Source of the DNA: Erwinia pyri
GTDB lineage: Bacteria > Pseudomonadota > Gammaproteobacteria > Enterobacterales > Enterobacteriaceae
NCBI RefSeq assembly: GCF_030758455.1
Contig: NZ_CP132353.1
Span: 1,426,001 to 1,490,000, forward strand
Reading direction: 5' to 3'
Length of the DNA: 64,000 bases
The notes under the pieces are model-generated. The model ran no database searches. It saw only the letters and a list, made by a program, of their open reading frames with translations, and was not told the DNA's origin. Numbering within the stretch: the first letter of the stretch is position 1; every line of letters starts with the position of its first letter. This document shows, piece by piece, positions 52,301 to 56,527 of the stretch. A program made the position numbers and the translations under genes.

Positions 52301-52564
52301 GGTAAAGCCGGTACCAACAGCGTGAAGCTGGATCTCAACGAAGCGCTGAACATTACCGACAGTCAGGCCAGCGATCTGATGATTAAAGGGGTGCTGGGCG
52401 ACCAGGTCATGCTGGCTAACGGCGATGGTGGGATCTGGGCAACAGCAGGGCAGCGTACAGTGGATGGACAGACATTTGACGTTTACCACAACTCGGCGCT
52501 CTCTTCCGGCAATACGCTGGGCGACGTGCTGGTGCAGCATAATCTGCAGGTTCACGTGGTGTAA
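34316..52564 (+). CDS. Giant BapA-type adhesin, Ig-like repeat protein secreted by type I system
   Basis: Single uninterrupted frame of 6082 codons. No Sec signal. Residues 1-135 form a BapA/LapF-type prefix domain (NQPSVVKMHGTRDM, GNVVRYQQFFFDDVDGDHSE). Residues 137-158 (ITAAGIGALGLAGLAVGAV) are hydrophobic, followed by a Gly/Asp linker to about 196. About 56 Ig-like repeats of 85-105 residues follow, each with a core such as GDGYLNAAE, SGTT, VTVTLNG-YT, GNWSVTVP and TDAAGNS. The last about 250 residues are Ser/Thr-rich, then a single RTX-like IDGGAGTDTLVLNG and a C-terminal secretion domain (VEHIEIIDLG, LNITDSQASDL). I see no cysteine. Role: biofilm/surface adhesion by family. The next three genes form the cognate secretion machine, in the same order as Salmonella bapABCD. 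Confidence 0.95.
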   Translation: MAQLNDGRVEIVSRDDGTILSQANAGTSHNVLLNQPSVVKMHGTRDMVTGFERQGNDLILHMRDGNVVRYQQFFFDDVDGDHSELVFDDGVNPPEHALFPVTTEFADAQTAMVITPEYESLGSIEPLLLADTGASTGVITAAGIGALGLAGLAVGAVAGGGGGGGGGGNDGGNAGGGDGTPGGGDGDGGDGDGGGTTPLTPTISVNAFTGDNLLTQAEKGSNQTLNGTTTNAEVGSTVTIVLNGKTYTTTVGANGSWSVSVPAADLATLPAGNNTIRVSVTNGDGNTATSNEVINVQADITQPGTPAITIGTFAGDDILDGAEKQTSLTLSGTTTNVQQGQVVTVTLGGQSYSATVAANGSWSITVPATALQGLEDGTNTITARVSNTAGTAATATHTFDVQPVSVGSISISPLSGDGQLNATESQSPLTISGFATGVPAGTLLSVTLGGKVYSATVGANGSWTATVPAADLQQLPQGSNLVTATVTLADGTVIQNSSAVALNVQTTAPNATIDVPFGDGVLSGNEANSGQTLTGNTGTTGAGQTVRVTVGGTEYTGTVNTDGSWSVSLPPAGLQNLPQGSNNITVVVTDSAGNAATSTTPVNVITAPPALTVSLSDSLLNQNDVNEPLTINGTSNGSQSITVTLNGVTYTTAVNANGTWSVNVPASDLQSITDGNYTVTVTSTDALGNSTTSSAAQLAVDTTAPVVSVETVSGNGYVDASEKGSPVVFTGQTEAGSTVIVRLDTLDPMQSINLPATVDPVTGRWTATLSGDQLAAITDGSYTVTVVATDAAGNSSQDYTNVTFITEPANLPAITVNPLTGDNVLNGAEVAQTQFLTGTTLRVQVGSEVTLTLADGTTYSGLVQPGGEWRIELPAEVLGGLANGAQNYTVVVQDITGNSGQATGTFTVDVVANTGSLNINPVSGDNALNATEAQSDLLINGTSLGVTAATPLTVTFNGVTYNTTVGPDGTWSVTVPSSALTGLGNNSYAVTVSTTGTDGATVTSSSDLQVRTTFPDNIVVNAPFGDNILSAEETAAPQTLSGSSGVAYADQVVTVTIGGVDYNATVNTSSGAWTLTLLPEQLQALQEGTSNVTVTVSDSLGNSVSSTSPFVVDTTPPVLAVAGVGDNSGAVNNDTQNQPLIVSGTAEANSLIRLELDGVTVLTAADADGNWSAAVSPAVLQALPDGKYDLSVTATDAGGNQTTTFTPIRKDTIAPDVTLSPVSGDGYLNAVEHGAALTLTGTAEQGSSVVVTLNGAGYPTTVDADGNWSVTVPAGAVTALADGTYNVSVQATDAAGNSGTTTLPLVVVASAADLPTISVAPFTGDNILDGAEKGLSQLLTGTTTNVQAGQLVTVTMNGAQYSGAVQADGSWSAVIPATAFYQLANGTQSYTVNVSDVAGNPASATGSYTVNSDFSAIAIGIISDDNMLNAVEAQNDLVIQGNSRFVAFGARILVRFNNANYETTTNSDGSWSVTVPAAALSNVQNGDITVTATATDRDGNVITTTHSLTANIDPNFTVTVNTPFNDGTLNGTESLTDQTLTGSTGVEGVGQSVSLVLGGITYTGTVDANGNWSVAIPNAVLQALPQGSNAYNVTVTDGSGNSTSLGSTFTVDTVAPTLTVDAISEDNRLNITEHGEALTLSGSGAEGDRISLTLNNVTYMATTGAGGSWSIEVPAQAVQALSEGLNQVQVVSTDVAGNVSSTIRTLEVDLTPPPVTIDPVSGDGYLNLAESTQPLVLTGTGEIGNTITVELNDRTYTTTVGADGQWMLTLPATVVEAFVNGVQPFTVTASDAAGNLTPLSSQVVVDKAPPSIVVSNVTSNNIVDASEQQSEQIISGTSTNVEAGQTLTLTIGGTEYTTTILSGGSWQVTVPAGALGSLGDGPQSLTATTTDLAGNSSTTTKTFTVDSTASSISVEPLSTDGYLNAAEAGQDLVVNGFTTNVAENSTVTFTLNGIAYTGLVQANGSWSVTIPAVNLGDLGDGRQTATVSVTAESGLTVTNQASLTVLADPTLSPTLTQPFTDGILTNAEAGVQQTLTGTTGQTGNGQTVTVNIGGTDYSATVNSSGIWSLPLSPDVLQALPQGSSTVTVNVTDIAGNTAALTPPTSITVASTLPTLTLGDVAGGDNIINADEQGGGLALSGTVTPGDTVSVTLNGTRYEASVAGDGSWSLLIPAEIVGQLAEGAQALSITATDAFGNTTAQTVPLSVDTAAPLFTVNPIAGDDIIDRIEQSQPLQITGTGTLGDSVSVTLGGQTYTTTVGNNGQWSVTVPATTLGNLTEGDNTVSVVVTNPAGNSDTSDTTVALQTFVDPTVIVNTVAGDDLINAAEAQQGLTVTGSVGDATTIVTVTLNGVDYPATVGADGLWSATIPANVVTALADGNYTLSVTGTPVAGPAVTVQHPVTLDTTAPALTIAVIAGDGQLNGTEQGEPLAISGTGEAGDSVRVSLNGTTYQATVDGNGNWTVNVPAAAVGDLTNGTYPVTVTVADAAGNTTTRDSSLIVDLSAPALSVDPIAGEGVLNAAEQQLPLTVSGTGENGAAIAVTFQGTEYTTTVGANGQWTLAIPADALTGLTNGNYTLNVVATDLAGNSTTQSAPLTVVVTSPTLTLNDFAGNNVLDGAEQQVDQLLSGTTTNVQAGQFVTVTLNDVNYSGVVLASGAWSVSIPAAALAELADGGQSYSVTVGDTAGNPVTVNGNFTVNTTLSALAVDPVSGDGYLNLTEAGSDLTLSGSSFNVPENSELTVTLNQVNYPAIVGADGRWSVSVPSAALLALPDGPLTVTVTGSDAAGNAVTSSASLIVAVTDLPALTTDQPFADGTLNAAEAGVAQTLTGTTGVTGDGQIVSVVINGTTYTGSVDGDGNWSVSVPASVLQALPQGDTIATVNISDAAGNSTTGDLTLNVDTLPPAVDVAALAGDNILNAAEQGAALPVTGTGDANATVVVTLNGRDYTTTVGDNGQWSVTVPQTDLATLTNGTYTVSITATDAAGNSTSIDRPLAVKVDAASLPTLTINSFAGNDILDGAEQQTAQTLSGSTTNVEAGQTITLTLNGEVYTTLVPASGAWSISLPAADLAALNDGTATLNVAVSDVAGNPTSASREITVNSAASGISLDPLSGDGYLNATEALDDLIVSGTTLNVAQGSTVTVAFNGQTFTALVGATGLWNAIIPASALAGIPDGTVTLSASVVDNTGTTLTGRGALSVHVSALPLATADIPFADGVLNGTEAQATQTLSGTTGVTGDGQTVAIVLGGITYNGTVDANGNWSVDLPAAALQALPQNDSTLPVTVTDAAGNSNTLAIPLFVDTVAPTLTLNPIAGNDVVNTGEAAGEITVSGSSTGAQQGQLVTVAVNGQSYTTAVDADGNWTLQLPAGLLAQAVDGTYPLTVSLSDAAGNSATETVQLTVATEQLQPTITTPFGDGYLNGNEAAATQTLSGTTGATGAGQSVVVNIGGQDYPATVDANGNWSLPVASTALQALGQGAQTLVVTATDAQGNTGEISTTVTVDTVSPTLTLTPVAGDNIINAAEILQPVSISGTASVSEAGQQISISFNGQTYQQTVQSDGSWRLDLPSSVTQTLADGSYPVTVTLTDSAGNITTDTLTVTVNASLANLPTITVAAVAGDDYINALESRADVTVSGSTTNVAAGQTVTLTLNDVTYTAVVQADGSWSAVVPAANVGALADGAQTLTASVADTAGNPASTTHQVTVIAQAADLPVITVDPVTSDGAVNFQESRSDLQITGTSQNIAAGDNITVSLNGADYTATVDANGNWTATVPAAAVQALDQGANSLTASGSDVAGNPASATESFSVDTTSPLLTVALGAGADGILNLAEALNGLLVSGTSEANTTVNVTLNDKTYTATVGTGGTWSLTVPSGDLLLLPDGQAQVGVSVTDTAGNINSEVVNLGVAVNTLPVLTLATPFVDGLLNAAESAAEQVVSGTATNLTAGTAVQVTVGTVSVTGTVLADGTWSATFPAGALAALADGALQVSVTAADAAGNPASVSGSVEILQNITPDAAIATPFVDGALNAAEAGVDQIIRGTTGITGAGQIVTVTIDGEPVTATVGTNGNWSATLTPALAATLGNGTHTIDVTVTDRAGNSSSDSLDFNAIVTGLPAPTLVTPFTDGTLNAAEAAVDGALTGVTGIIGAQTVSVNVNGTVYQAAVNETTGSWSLALPSSLLVTLPDGNWPITVTATDSVGNAGTASGSLLVVVQNVPDVSINLPFADGLLSIAEAAAAAGQALSGTTGKIGAGQLVNVTISGFNGDAAVPATVDASGNWSLNLTPAQLQALANGSHTVSVTATDSAGNSDTVTSGFTALLTAPDPTINTLFGDGFLNIAEAAGALTLTGTTGAVGANQGVQLRIDLAGVTYTGTVDATGSWSVTLPAGALSGLASGTHSVNVTVTDPAGNTTTEGLNFTAALSAPVPTLNTPFVDSFLNGTELAAGAALTGSTGVTGAGQTVQVTIGGNNFNATVATNGSWTLDLTPAQLTGLGEGVKAVSVVASDVAGNSATIAGSFTVDTVAPTITLQPFTGDNTLTYVESLTAQTLSGTTTGASAGQLVTVTLGTSTLTGVVQADGSWTVNVTPAAMTALAAGSNAATISVSVADVAGNIGTASANVAIDLTPPETPLLTLAPVSDDNIVNSTDGTTLTVGGTFANLPGAAGAVTGDITVRVDGVVVGTYSITTASGNWTVTIPDTAATLADGTHTVTATLVSNGTADLTSSELVVVDRVVPVLTINAFAGDNILNGSEITLAQILTGTASESEVGRAVTVTLDGKTYTGIVQAGGTWTVTVPSGDLQALTNEGHTITASLSDAAGNVTTVTLPITVDTGAPLLQVNALVEDNVLNATDILTTRLVTGTASGAEGQTIGLYLGDSSPIATAVVQADGTFSIALSPEVLGSLTDGTLVFGLRVSDPSGNQTDATLTVNKVVNAALNFVTDSLTIFGDGFLNAADTAVAQTISGVVNSAGIGATVALTLGQTTLTANVNQDGTFALVVPPSLLGALQPGDTTLNLVLTDAAGNSRTLGETVTTILDNPVIGALTNLFGDNNLLNIAESTVAQTIGGTIDGVTGSRVTVTLGSKSYQTTLRAGGEWNVTIPALDLAALTQGNLSLGVTVVDPAGNTASTSTTVGIFTAQPTISLSSIFGDGILNIADALTNQTISGVVNNVAAGTIIRLTVGTSEVNAAVGANGAFTATLTPDILGTLSSGNLTVGASLTDAAGNTASTSLGAVVKLTAPTVSVSPLFGDGLLNLADAVLGQTIGGTVTNAGAGARVVVTIGTTQFVTTTLADGTFSLALSPAILQGLSDGNLNVGVSVTDSAGNTTSTSATALVGLQLPTITLNPLFGDGVLSLVESLVTQTISGTVGGNAAVGSTVAINIGNTTVTATVGQNGTFSAQVAPDILGTLLDGNLTVGVRVTDAVGNVSSTSAGLRVGIHTTPTLTLNTVFGDGVLSAADLTTAQTISGSSANLPAGSTVTVSLSGRSYTTTVGSTGAWSLSVPRADLAALANGTLAVNVSATDAYGNAATSSGSVSVIAQTPPTVTISSVFGDGLLSASDALSAQTITGTSTNAEGSTITVRVGTATLTTTVAANGTWTVSVPAATLAALPDGTDAVTATLTNAAGNSGTANTTVLVGTHTLPTVTVTNSTVFGGDHYLNLSEANVAETISGTATNAAGRAVTVNVAGNIYTTTVGANGAWSVTVPSAALKGIADGSHTVTVSVTDAVGNVSTASNTFTAVTHNLPAIGVDPVLSLVSVLVTGLTISGGTLNLAQGTRMNVTLGGQTQQATTDALGRYSVKFTGGLLTALSLNSIVTVTAVDAAGNPASTSNTLLLGSVLPVASSSVAAASVLMAVAADDSATVAAASTNTTNSEESTTPVVHALTVDSTLVTGNDISSTDTGTTAVSASDTTTVTAATAVADDSAYTIGGVVITLADGHTVEGSSVTGSSGNDTVTVNSLDFTHIDGGAGTDTLVLNGEHMTLDLTSLGLKVEHIEIIDLGKAGTNSVKLDLNEALNITDSQASDLMIKGVLGDQVMLANGDGGIWATAGQRTVDGQTFDVYHNSALSSGNTLGDVLVQHNLQVHVV
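34910..51810 (+). repeat. About 56 tandem Ig-like domain repeats (about 300 bp each) in the adhesin gene
   Basis: Counted from the Trp/Phe core (xxxGxWSVxVPxxxLxxLxxG) that occurs once per domain, there are about 56 units. DNA copies are diverged; I see no long identical units. Domains fall into recurring types: an NV type (ILDGAEQQ, SGTTTNVEAGQ), a B type (SGDGYLNATEA), a TTG type (PFADGTLNAAEA, TGTTGVTGDGQ) and a GT type (SGTGEAGDSV). Confidence 0.9.
35233..44526 (+). repeat. Higher-order super-repeats of 4-5 Ig domains in the adhesin
   Basis: The ordered series NV, B, TTG, GT (often a second GT) recurs, starting near 35233, 36751, 38258, 39747, 42116 and 43318. The first three blocks have five domains and are each about 1.5 kb. 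The fourth is expanded by extra GT-like domains. The last two have four domains and are about 1.2 kb. The linker before each NV domain (for example AADLPTISV, AASLPTLTI) also recurs. This indicates duplication of multi-domain blocks. Confidence 0.72.
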
Positions 52565-52575
52565 CAAAGACTTTC

Positions 52576-52605
52576 CCTGCACGGGAGGTGAAATTCTCGT
52601 GCAGG
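52576..52605 (+). other. Hairpin just after adhesin stop
   Basis: CCTGCACG (52576-52583) pairs with CGTGCAGG (52598-52605) around a 14-nt loop. No T-run. First of three hairpins behind the adhesin gene. Confidence 0.6.
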
Positions 52606-52723
52606 CAGTATAAAGTTAAGAGGAGATTAACTGTTTGAGCAGTAGAGCAGGCGTTTACAATAATCAGACAAGACGCCTGGCACGTAAGCGTTGCGTAAAG
52701 AATGACCACTATAACTAATATAT

Positions 52724-52749
52724 GAAAGGTGCCTCACGGGGCACCTTTC
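52724..52749 (+). terminator. Hairpin, probable terminator, after adhesin
   Basis: GAAAGGTGCC (52724-52733) pairs with GGCACCTTTC (52740-52749). It resembles a terminator stem but has only a short T stretch inside the stem. Confidence 0.6.
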
Positions 52750-52756
52750 CCTGTAT

Positions 52757-52778
52757 GAGGGGGTCTCCCCTCGTTTTT
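52757..52778 (+). terminator. Rho-independent terminator between adhesin and secretion genes
   Basis: GAGGGG-GTCT-CCCCTC followed by GTTTTT. It separates the 18-kb adhesin transcript from the type I secretion genes, which then need their own promoter in 52780-52964 (no clear consensus promoter seen there). Confidence 0.75.
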
Positions 52779-52964
52779 ATGCCAGTCGACAGGGCAGAAA
52801 TATTAACCCTTTCGTCTGTTGCGGATTACGCTGTAATCCCTTGAACACCGGGTCTGGCTCAGTTCCCTCTTCGGCGCTGGCTTATCCGTGCCTGTGGAAA
52901 ATAAGATGATCTTATCTTTATCGGCATGACTTTACCTTTTTCTCCGGTGTACAAGGGAATTTCG

Positions 52965-54338
52965 ATGGTCTATTCAGGCAGTAAGATGAAGAAAGTGTGG
53001 CTCTCATGCTGTATAGGGGGGCTTTGCTTCTCTCTGACACAGCCCGCAATGGCGGCGAAAGAGCCAAAAGCGGAGTTTAACTGGCGAGCGGCACCAGGCG
53101 AAGAGCAGGTCTCCACCCTTACCCTGCGCGATGCCATTCTTCGCGCCTTTGCACGTAACCCCAAAATTTCCCAGGCTGCCGCGCAGATTCATGTCGGTGA
53201 AGCCGATCTGGATGCCGCTGAAAGCGCCTGGTATCCGCAAATCTCCCTGCAGGCTTCCGGCGGGCGTTCGCACCAGACCGACTCGTCGGGAAGTCTGAAC
53301 AATAATGGTTCTGGCGGTATCACCTTAAGCCAGCTTCTGTATGACTTTGGCCGCACCGGCGGCGCAATCGATGAGCAGCATAAGCTCTCGGACGCCTATC
53401 GCTATGCGCTCTACGACACCATGACTACCGTGGCGCAGGATACCTTACGGGCCTATCTGGAGGTAAAGCGCTATCGGGCGCTGGTGGAGGCCGCAGGCAA
53501 TAACGTGGCCTCGCTGCAGCGCGTGCGTGATATTGCAAAACTGCGTGCGGACGCCGGTTTAAGCTCGCAGTCTGACGTGCTGCAGGCAGAAACCCGCATC
53601 GCGGGGATGCACGCCACGCTGGAGCAGTATCGCGCCCAGGCCCGCTCTGCTCAGGCGCAGCTTACCGTGCTCACCGGCGTGGTCTCCAGCGAGTTGCCGG
53701 AGCTGCCGCAGTCCCTGCTGAACCAGCAGATTACCCTGGACAAAATCGCCTACGAAAAAAGCGCCGCCGTGCGCAGTGCGCAGGCCAAACAGGAAGCGGC
53801 GCTGGAGCGGGTCCGCCAGGCGCAGTCTAATCACTGGCCCACCATCAGAGTCCAGGCTGGCCGGACCCGCTATGAAAACGACAGCCGCTCCTACTGGGAT
53901 GATGAACTGCAGCTGCAGGTAGAAGCGCCGCTCTATCAGGGCGGGCTGGTCAATGCCAAAACCCGGGCAGCGGAGGGGGACCGGGAAGCCGCGGAAGCCG
54001 CCATTCAGCAGTCGAAACTCGATATTAATCAGCATGCTTCTACTGCCTATGCCGATATGATTGGCGCGCAGCAGCGCCAGACGGCGGGAGAGGCGCAGCT
54101 TGGCAGTGCCGACCACACCCGTTCGGTCTATGCCGATGAATACAAACTGAACAAGCGTAGCCTCAACGACCTGTTGAGCGTGGAACAGGATGTGTTTCAG
54201 GCTGACAGCAGCCGCCTGATGGCGCTCTATGATGGCTGGGACGCCACGGTCCGTTATGCCGCAGCGGTGGATAACCTGCTGGATATCATGGGAATCGATC
54301 GCGAAGCCACCAGTGGGCAAACCCTCCCGTCACTGTGA
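52965..54338 (+). CDS. TolC-like outer-membrane factor of type I secretion system
   Basis: 457-aa outer-membrane channel of the TolC family. The start at 52965 is chosen because AAGGGA lies 6 bp before it. An ATG 13 codons upstream lacks one, and another at 52986 (MKKVWLSCCIGG) would give a shorter signal peptide. The signal peptide ends TQPAMA. The two OEP repeats are visible: LTLRDAILRAFARNPKI, ESAWYPQISLQASGG, LSQLLYDFGRTGG in the first, and ERVRQAQSNHWPTIRVQAG, VEAPLYQGGLVNAKTR, EYKLNKRSLNDLLSVEQDV in the second. Likely partner of the ABC exporter and adaptor that follow. Position matches bapB of Salmonella. Confidence 0.92.
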   Translation: MVYSGSKMKKVWLSCCIGGLCFSLTQPAMAAKEPKAEFNWRAAPGEEQVSTLTLRDAILRAFARNPKISQAAAQIHVGEADLDAAESAWYPQISLQASGGRSHQTDSSGSLNNNGSGGITLSQLLYDFGRTGGAIDEQHKLSDAYRYALYDTMTTVAQDTLRAYLEVKRYRALVEAAGNNVASLQRVRDIAKLRADAGLSSQSDVLQAETRIAGMHATLEQYRAQARSAQAQLTVLTGVVSSELPELPQSLLNQQITLDKIAYEKSAAVRSAQAKQEAALERVRQAQSNHWPTIRVQAGRTRYENDSRSYWDDELQLQVEAPLYQGGLVNAKTRAAEGDREAAEAAIQQSKLDINQHASTAYADMIGAQQRQTAGEAQLGSADHTRSVYADEYKLNKRSLNDLLSVEQDVFQADSSRLMALYDGWDATVRYAAAVDNLLDIMGIDREATSGQTLPSL

Positions 54339-54373
54339 CGCCAGGCGCACACGCAACTATTTAAGGCAGTACT

Positions 54374-56527
54374 ATGAACAAACAGACCGCAACCACCGAC
54401 AACTGGATCGACGCCATGCTGCGCGTAGCGGCGCGCTTTGGCAAGCCGGCGGATGGCTCCACCTTGCGCCAGCAGATGCGCTGGTTTGAGCATCTTGCAC
54501 CCGAGCAGCAGCTTGAAAGGCTGGCTGGCCTGCTGGGGCTGCATATGACCATGATGCCGCGCGGCAAGATCCGCTGGCGGCAGGAGGTTACGCCGGTGAT
54601 CCTGATCATGGAGAATGGCAATGTGGTAGTGGTGGAGAACATCGATGCTGAAGGAAAAGCGCGTTACTGGCTTAGCGACGGCGGCGATGTGGTCCGTGAA
54701 AGCGAGCTGGCGCTGCTGCTGGCGCAATGTCAGGAGCAGGTCGGCATTGTTGGCGTGGCGGCGCGTGGGCGTGATGCGCGTATTGACGAGTTCGTTAAGC
54801 CATACAAAAAGCACTGGTTCTGGGAGAACTTCCGCGGCATGGGAAGGAAGATCATGGAGATCTCTCTCGCCTCGGTGGTGGGGAACGTGCTGGCGCTGGC
54901 GGGAATTTTATTCTCCATGCAGATCTATGACCGGGTGATCCCGGCGCAGTCTGAACCCACGCTCTGGGTGCTCTTCTCCGGGGTATTGATCGCTGCGGTA
55001 ATGGAATATCTTATCCGGTTGATGCGCACCCAGGTTTCCGACCTGATGGGAAAACGCATCGACCTCAAAGTCTCATCCATGCTTTTCGCCCGTGCGATGA
55101 ATATTCGTAACGAGGCGCGGCCAAAATCAACCGGTTCTTTTATCTCACAGCTGCGTGAAATCGATCAGGTGCGTGAACTGCTGACTTCGACCACCGTCGG
55201 TGCCGCAGCCGATATGCCTTTTGTGATCCTGTTCCTGTTTATCATGGCTTTTATTGGCGGCCCGCTGGTGATTATACCGCTGCTGGCGATCCCACTGATC
55301 GTCATTCCCGGCCTGCTGGTGCAGATCCCGATGGCTAAGCTGGCGAAAGAGGGATTGCGTGAGGGGGCGCTGCGTAACGCGGTGCTGGTGGAAACGATTG
55401 AGGGCATTGAAGATATTAAATCGCTGCAGGCGGAACCCTATTTCCAGCGTCAGTGGGAACAGACTCATGAAGTGAGTGCAGCAGTGGGCATGCAGCAGCG
55501 TCTGTGGGGAGCACGTCTCACCGGCTGGGCTTCCACGGTTCAGCAGTTGACCTACGCCAGCATGCTGGTGTTTGGGGTCTATCTGGTGCTGGGCGGGGAT
55601 ATCACCACCGGTACGCTGGTGGCGAGCAGTATGCTCTCTTCCCGCACTATTGCACCACTGATGCAGCTGACCATGGTGTTCTCCCGCTGGCAGCATGCCA
55701 AAAGCGCTATGACCGGGCTGGATGAGCTGTTGAAAAAGCCGCTGGATCAGGTTGAAGAGGGTGAGATGGCGCACTGCCCGACGCTGACCGGACATTATGA
55801 TCTGAAAGGCGTGCAGTACAGCTATGACGAAGAGAACGTGAAAAATGTGATCACCATCGGCCAGTTGCAGATCAAGCCGGGCGAACGCATCGCTATTCTT
55901 GGCAAAGTGGGGGCCGGGAAATCGACATTGTTGCGGCTGCTGGCCGGACAGGCGATGGCGACCCAGGGCAAAGTGATTGTGGATGGCGTGGATATTCGCC
56001 GCATTGACCCGGTAGATCTCCGGCGCCAGCTGGGCTGGTTATCGCAGGACTCGCGGCTCTTTTTCGGCACGCTGCGGCAAAATCTGATGCTGGGTAATCC
56101 CCATGCCAGCGAACAGGAGATGCTGCACGCGCTGCGTATCAGCGGCGCGCTCAGTCTGGTGCAGCAGGATGCTGCCAGCCTGGACCGCATTATCAATGAA
56201 GGGGGGCGTGGCCTCTCCGGCGGCCAGCGTCAGATGGTGATGCTCAGCCGGATGATCCTGCGTCAGCCGCAGGTGGTGCTGATGGATGAGCCTACCGCCT
56301 CAATGGATGAGCAGCTGGAGGAGCACGTCATCCGCCAGATGCAGGGATGGCTTTCCGGACGCACGCTGGTGCTGGTGACGCATCGTCCCGCGCTGCTGAA
56401 GCTGGTGGAGAGGATCGTGGTAATGGATAACGGCCGCATTATTGCCGATGGCCCGAGAGATGAGATCATCCGCAGCGCCACGGCGCAGACAGCGAAACAA
56501 GGCGTCGCGCGGGGGGATGCAGCATGA
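54374..56527 (+). CDS. Type I secretion ABC transporter/permease (LapB/BapC-like)
   Basis: 717-aa inner-membrane exporter ATPase. The N-terminal about 130 residues form a C39-peptidase-like domain without a catalytic Cys at the usual place, as in exporters of large RTX or adhesin substrates that are not cleaved. Six transmembrane helices about 165-420. The ATPase has GKVGAGKST (Walker A), LSGGQRQ (signature), VVLMDEPTASMD (Walker B) and LVTHR (H-loop). The 3' end overlaps the HlyD gene by 4 bp. Together with the outer-membrane factor and adaptor it should export the adjacent giant adhesin. Confidence 0.95.
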   Translation: MNKQTATTDNWIDAMLRVAARFGKPADGSTLRQQMRWFEHLAPEQQLERLAGLLGLHMTMMPRGKIRWRQEVTPVILIMENGNVVVVENIDAEGKARYWLSDGGDVVRESELALLLAQCQEQVGIVGVAARGRDARIDEFVKPYKKHWFWENFRGMGRKIMEISLASVVGNVLALAGILFSMQIYDRVIPAQSEPTLWVLFSGVLIAAVMEYLIRLMRTQVSDLMGKRIDLKVSSMLFARAMNIRNEARPKSTGSFISQLREIDQVRELLTSTTVGAAADMPFVILFLFIMAFIGGPLVIIPLLAIPLIVIPGLLVQIPMAKLAKEGLREGALRNAVLVETIEGIEDIKSLQAEPYFQRQWEQTHEVSAAVGMQQRLWGARLTGWASTVQQLTYASMLVFGVYLVLGGDITTGTLVASSMLSSRTIAPLMQLTMVFSRWQHAKSAMTGLDELLKKPLDQVEEGEMAHCPTLTGHYDLKGVQYSYDEENVKNVITIGQLQIKPGERIAILGKVGAGKSTLLRLLAGQAMATQGKVIVDGVDIRRIDPVDLRRQLGWLSQDSRLFFGTLRQNLMLGNPHASEQEMLHALRISGALSLVQQDAASLDRIINEGGRGLSGGQRQMVMLSRMILRQPQVVLMDEPTASMDEQLEEHVIRQMQGWLSGRTLVLVTHRPALLKLVERIVVMDNGRIIADGPRDEIIRSATAQTAKQGVARGDAA

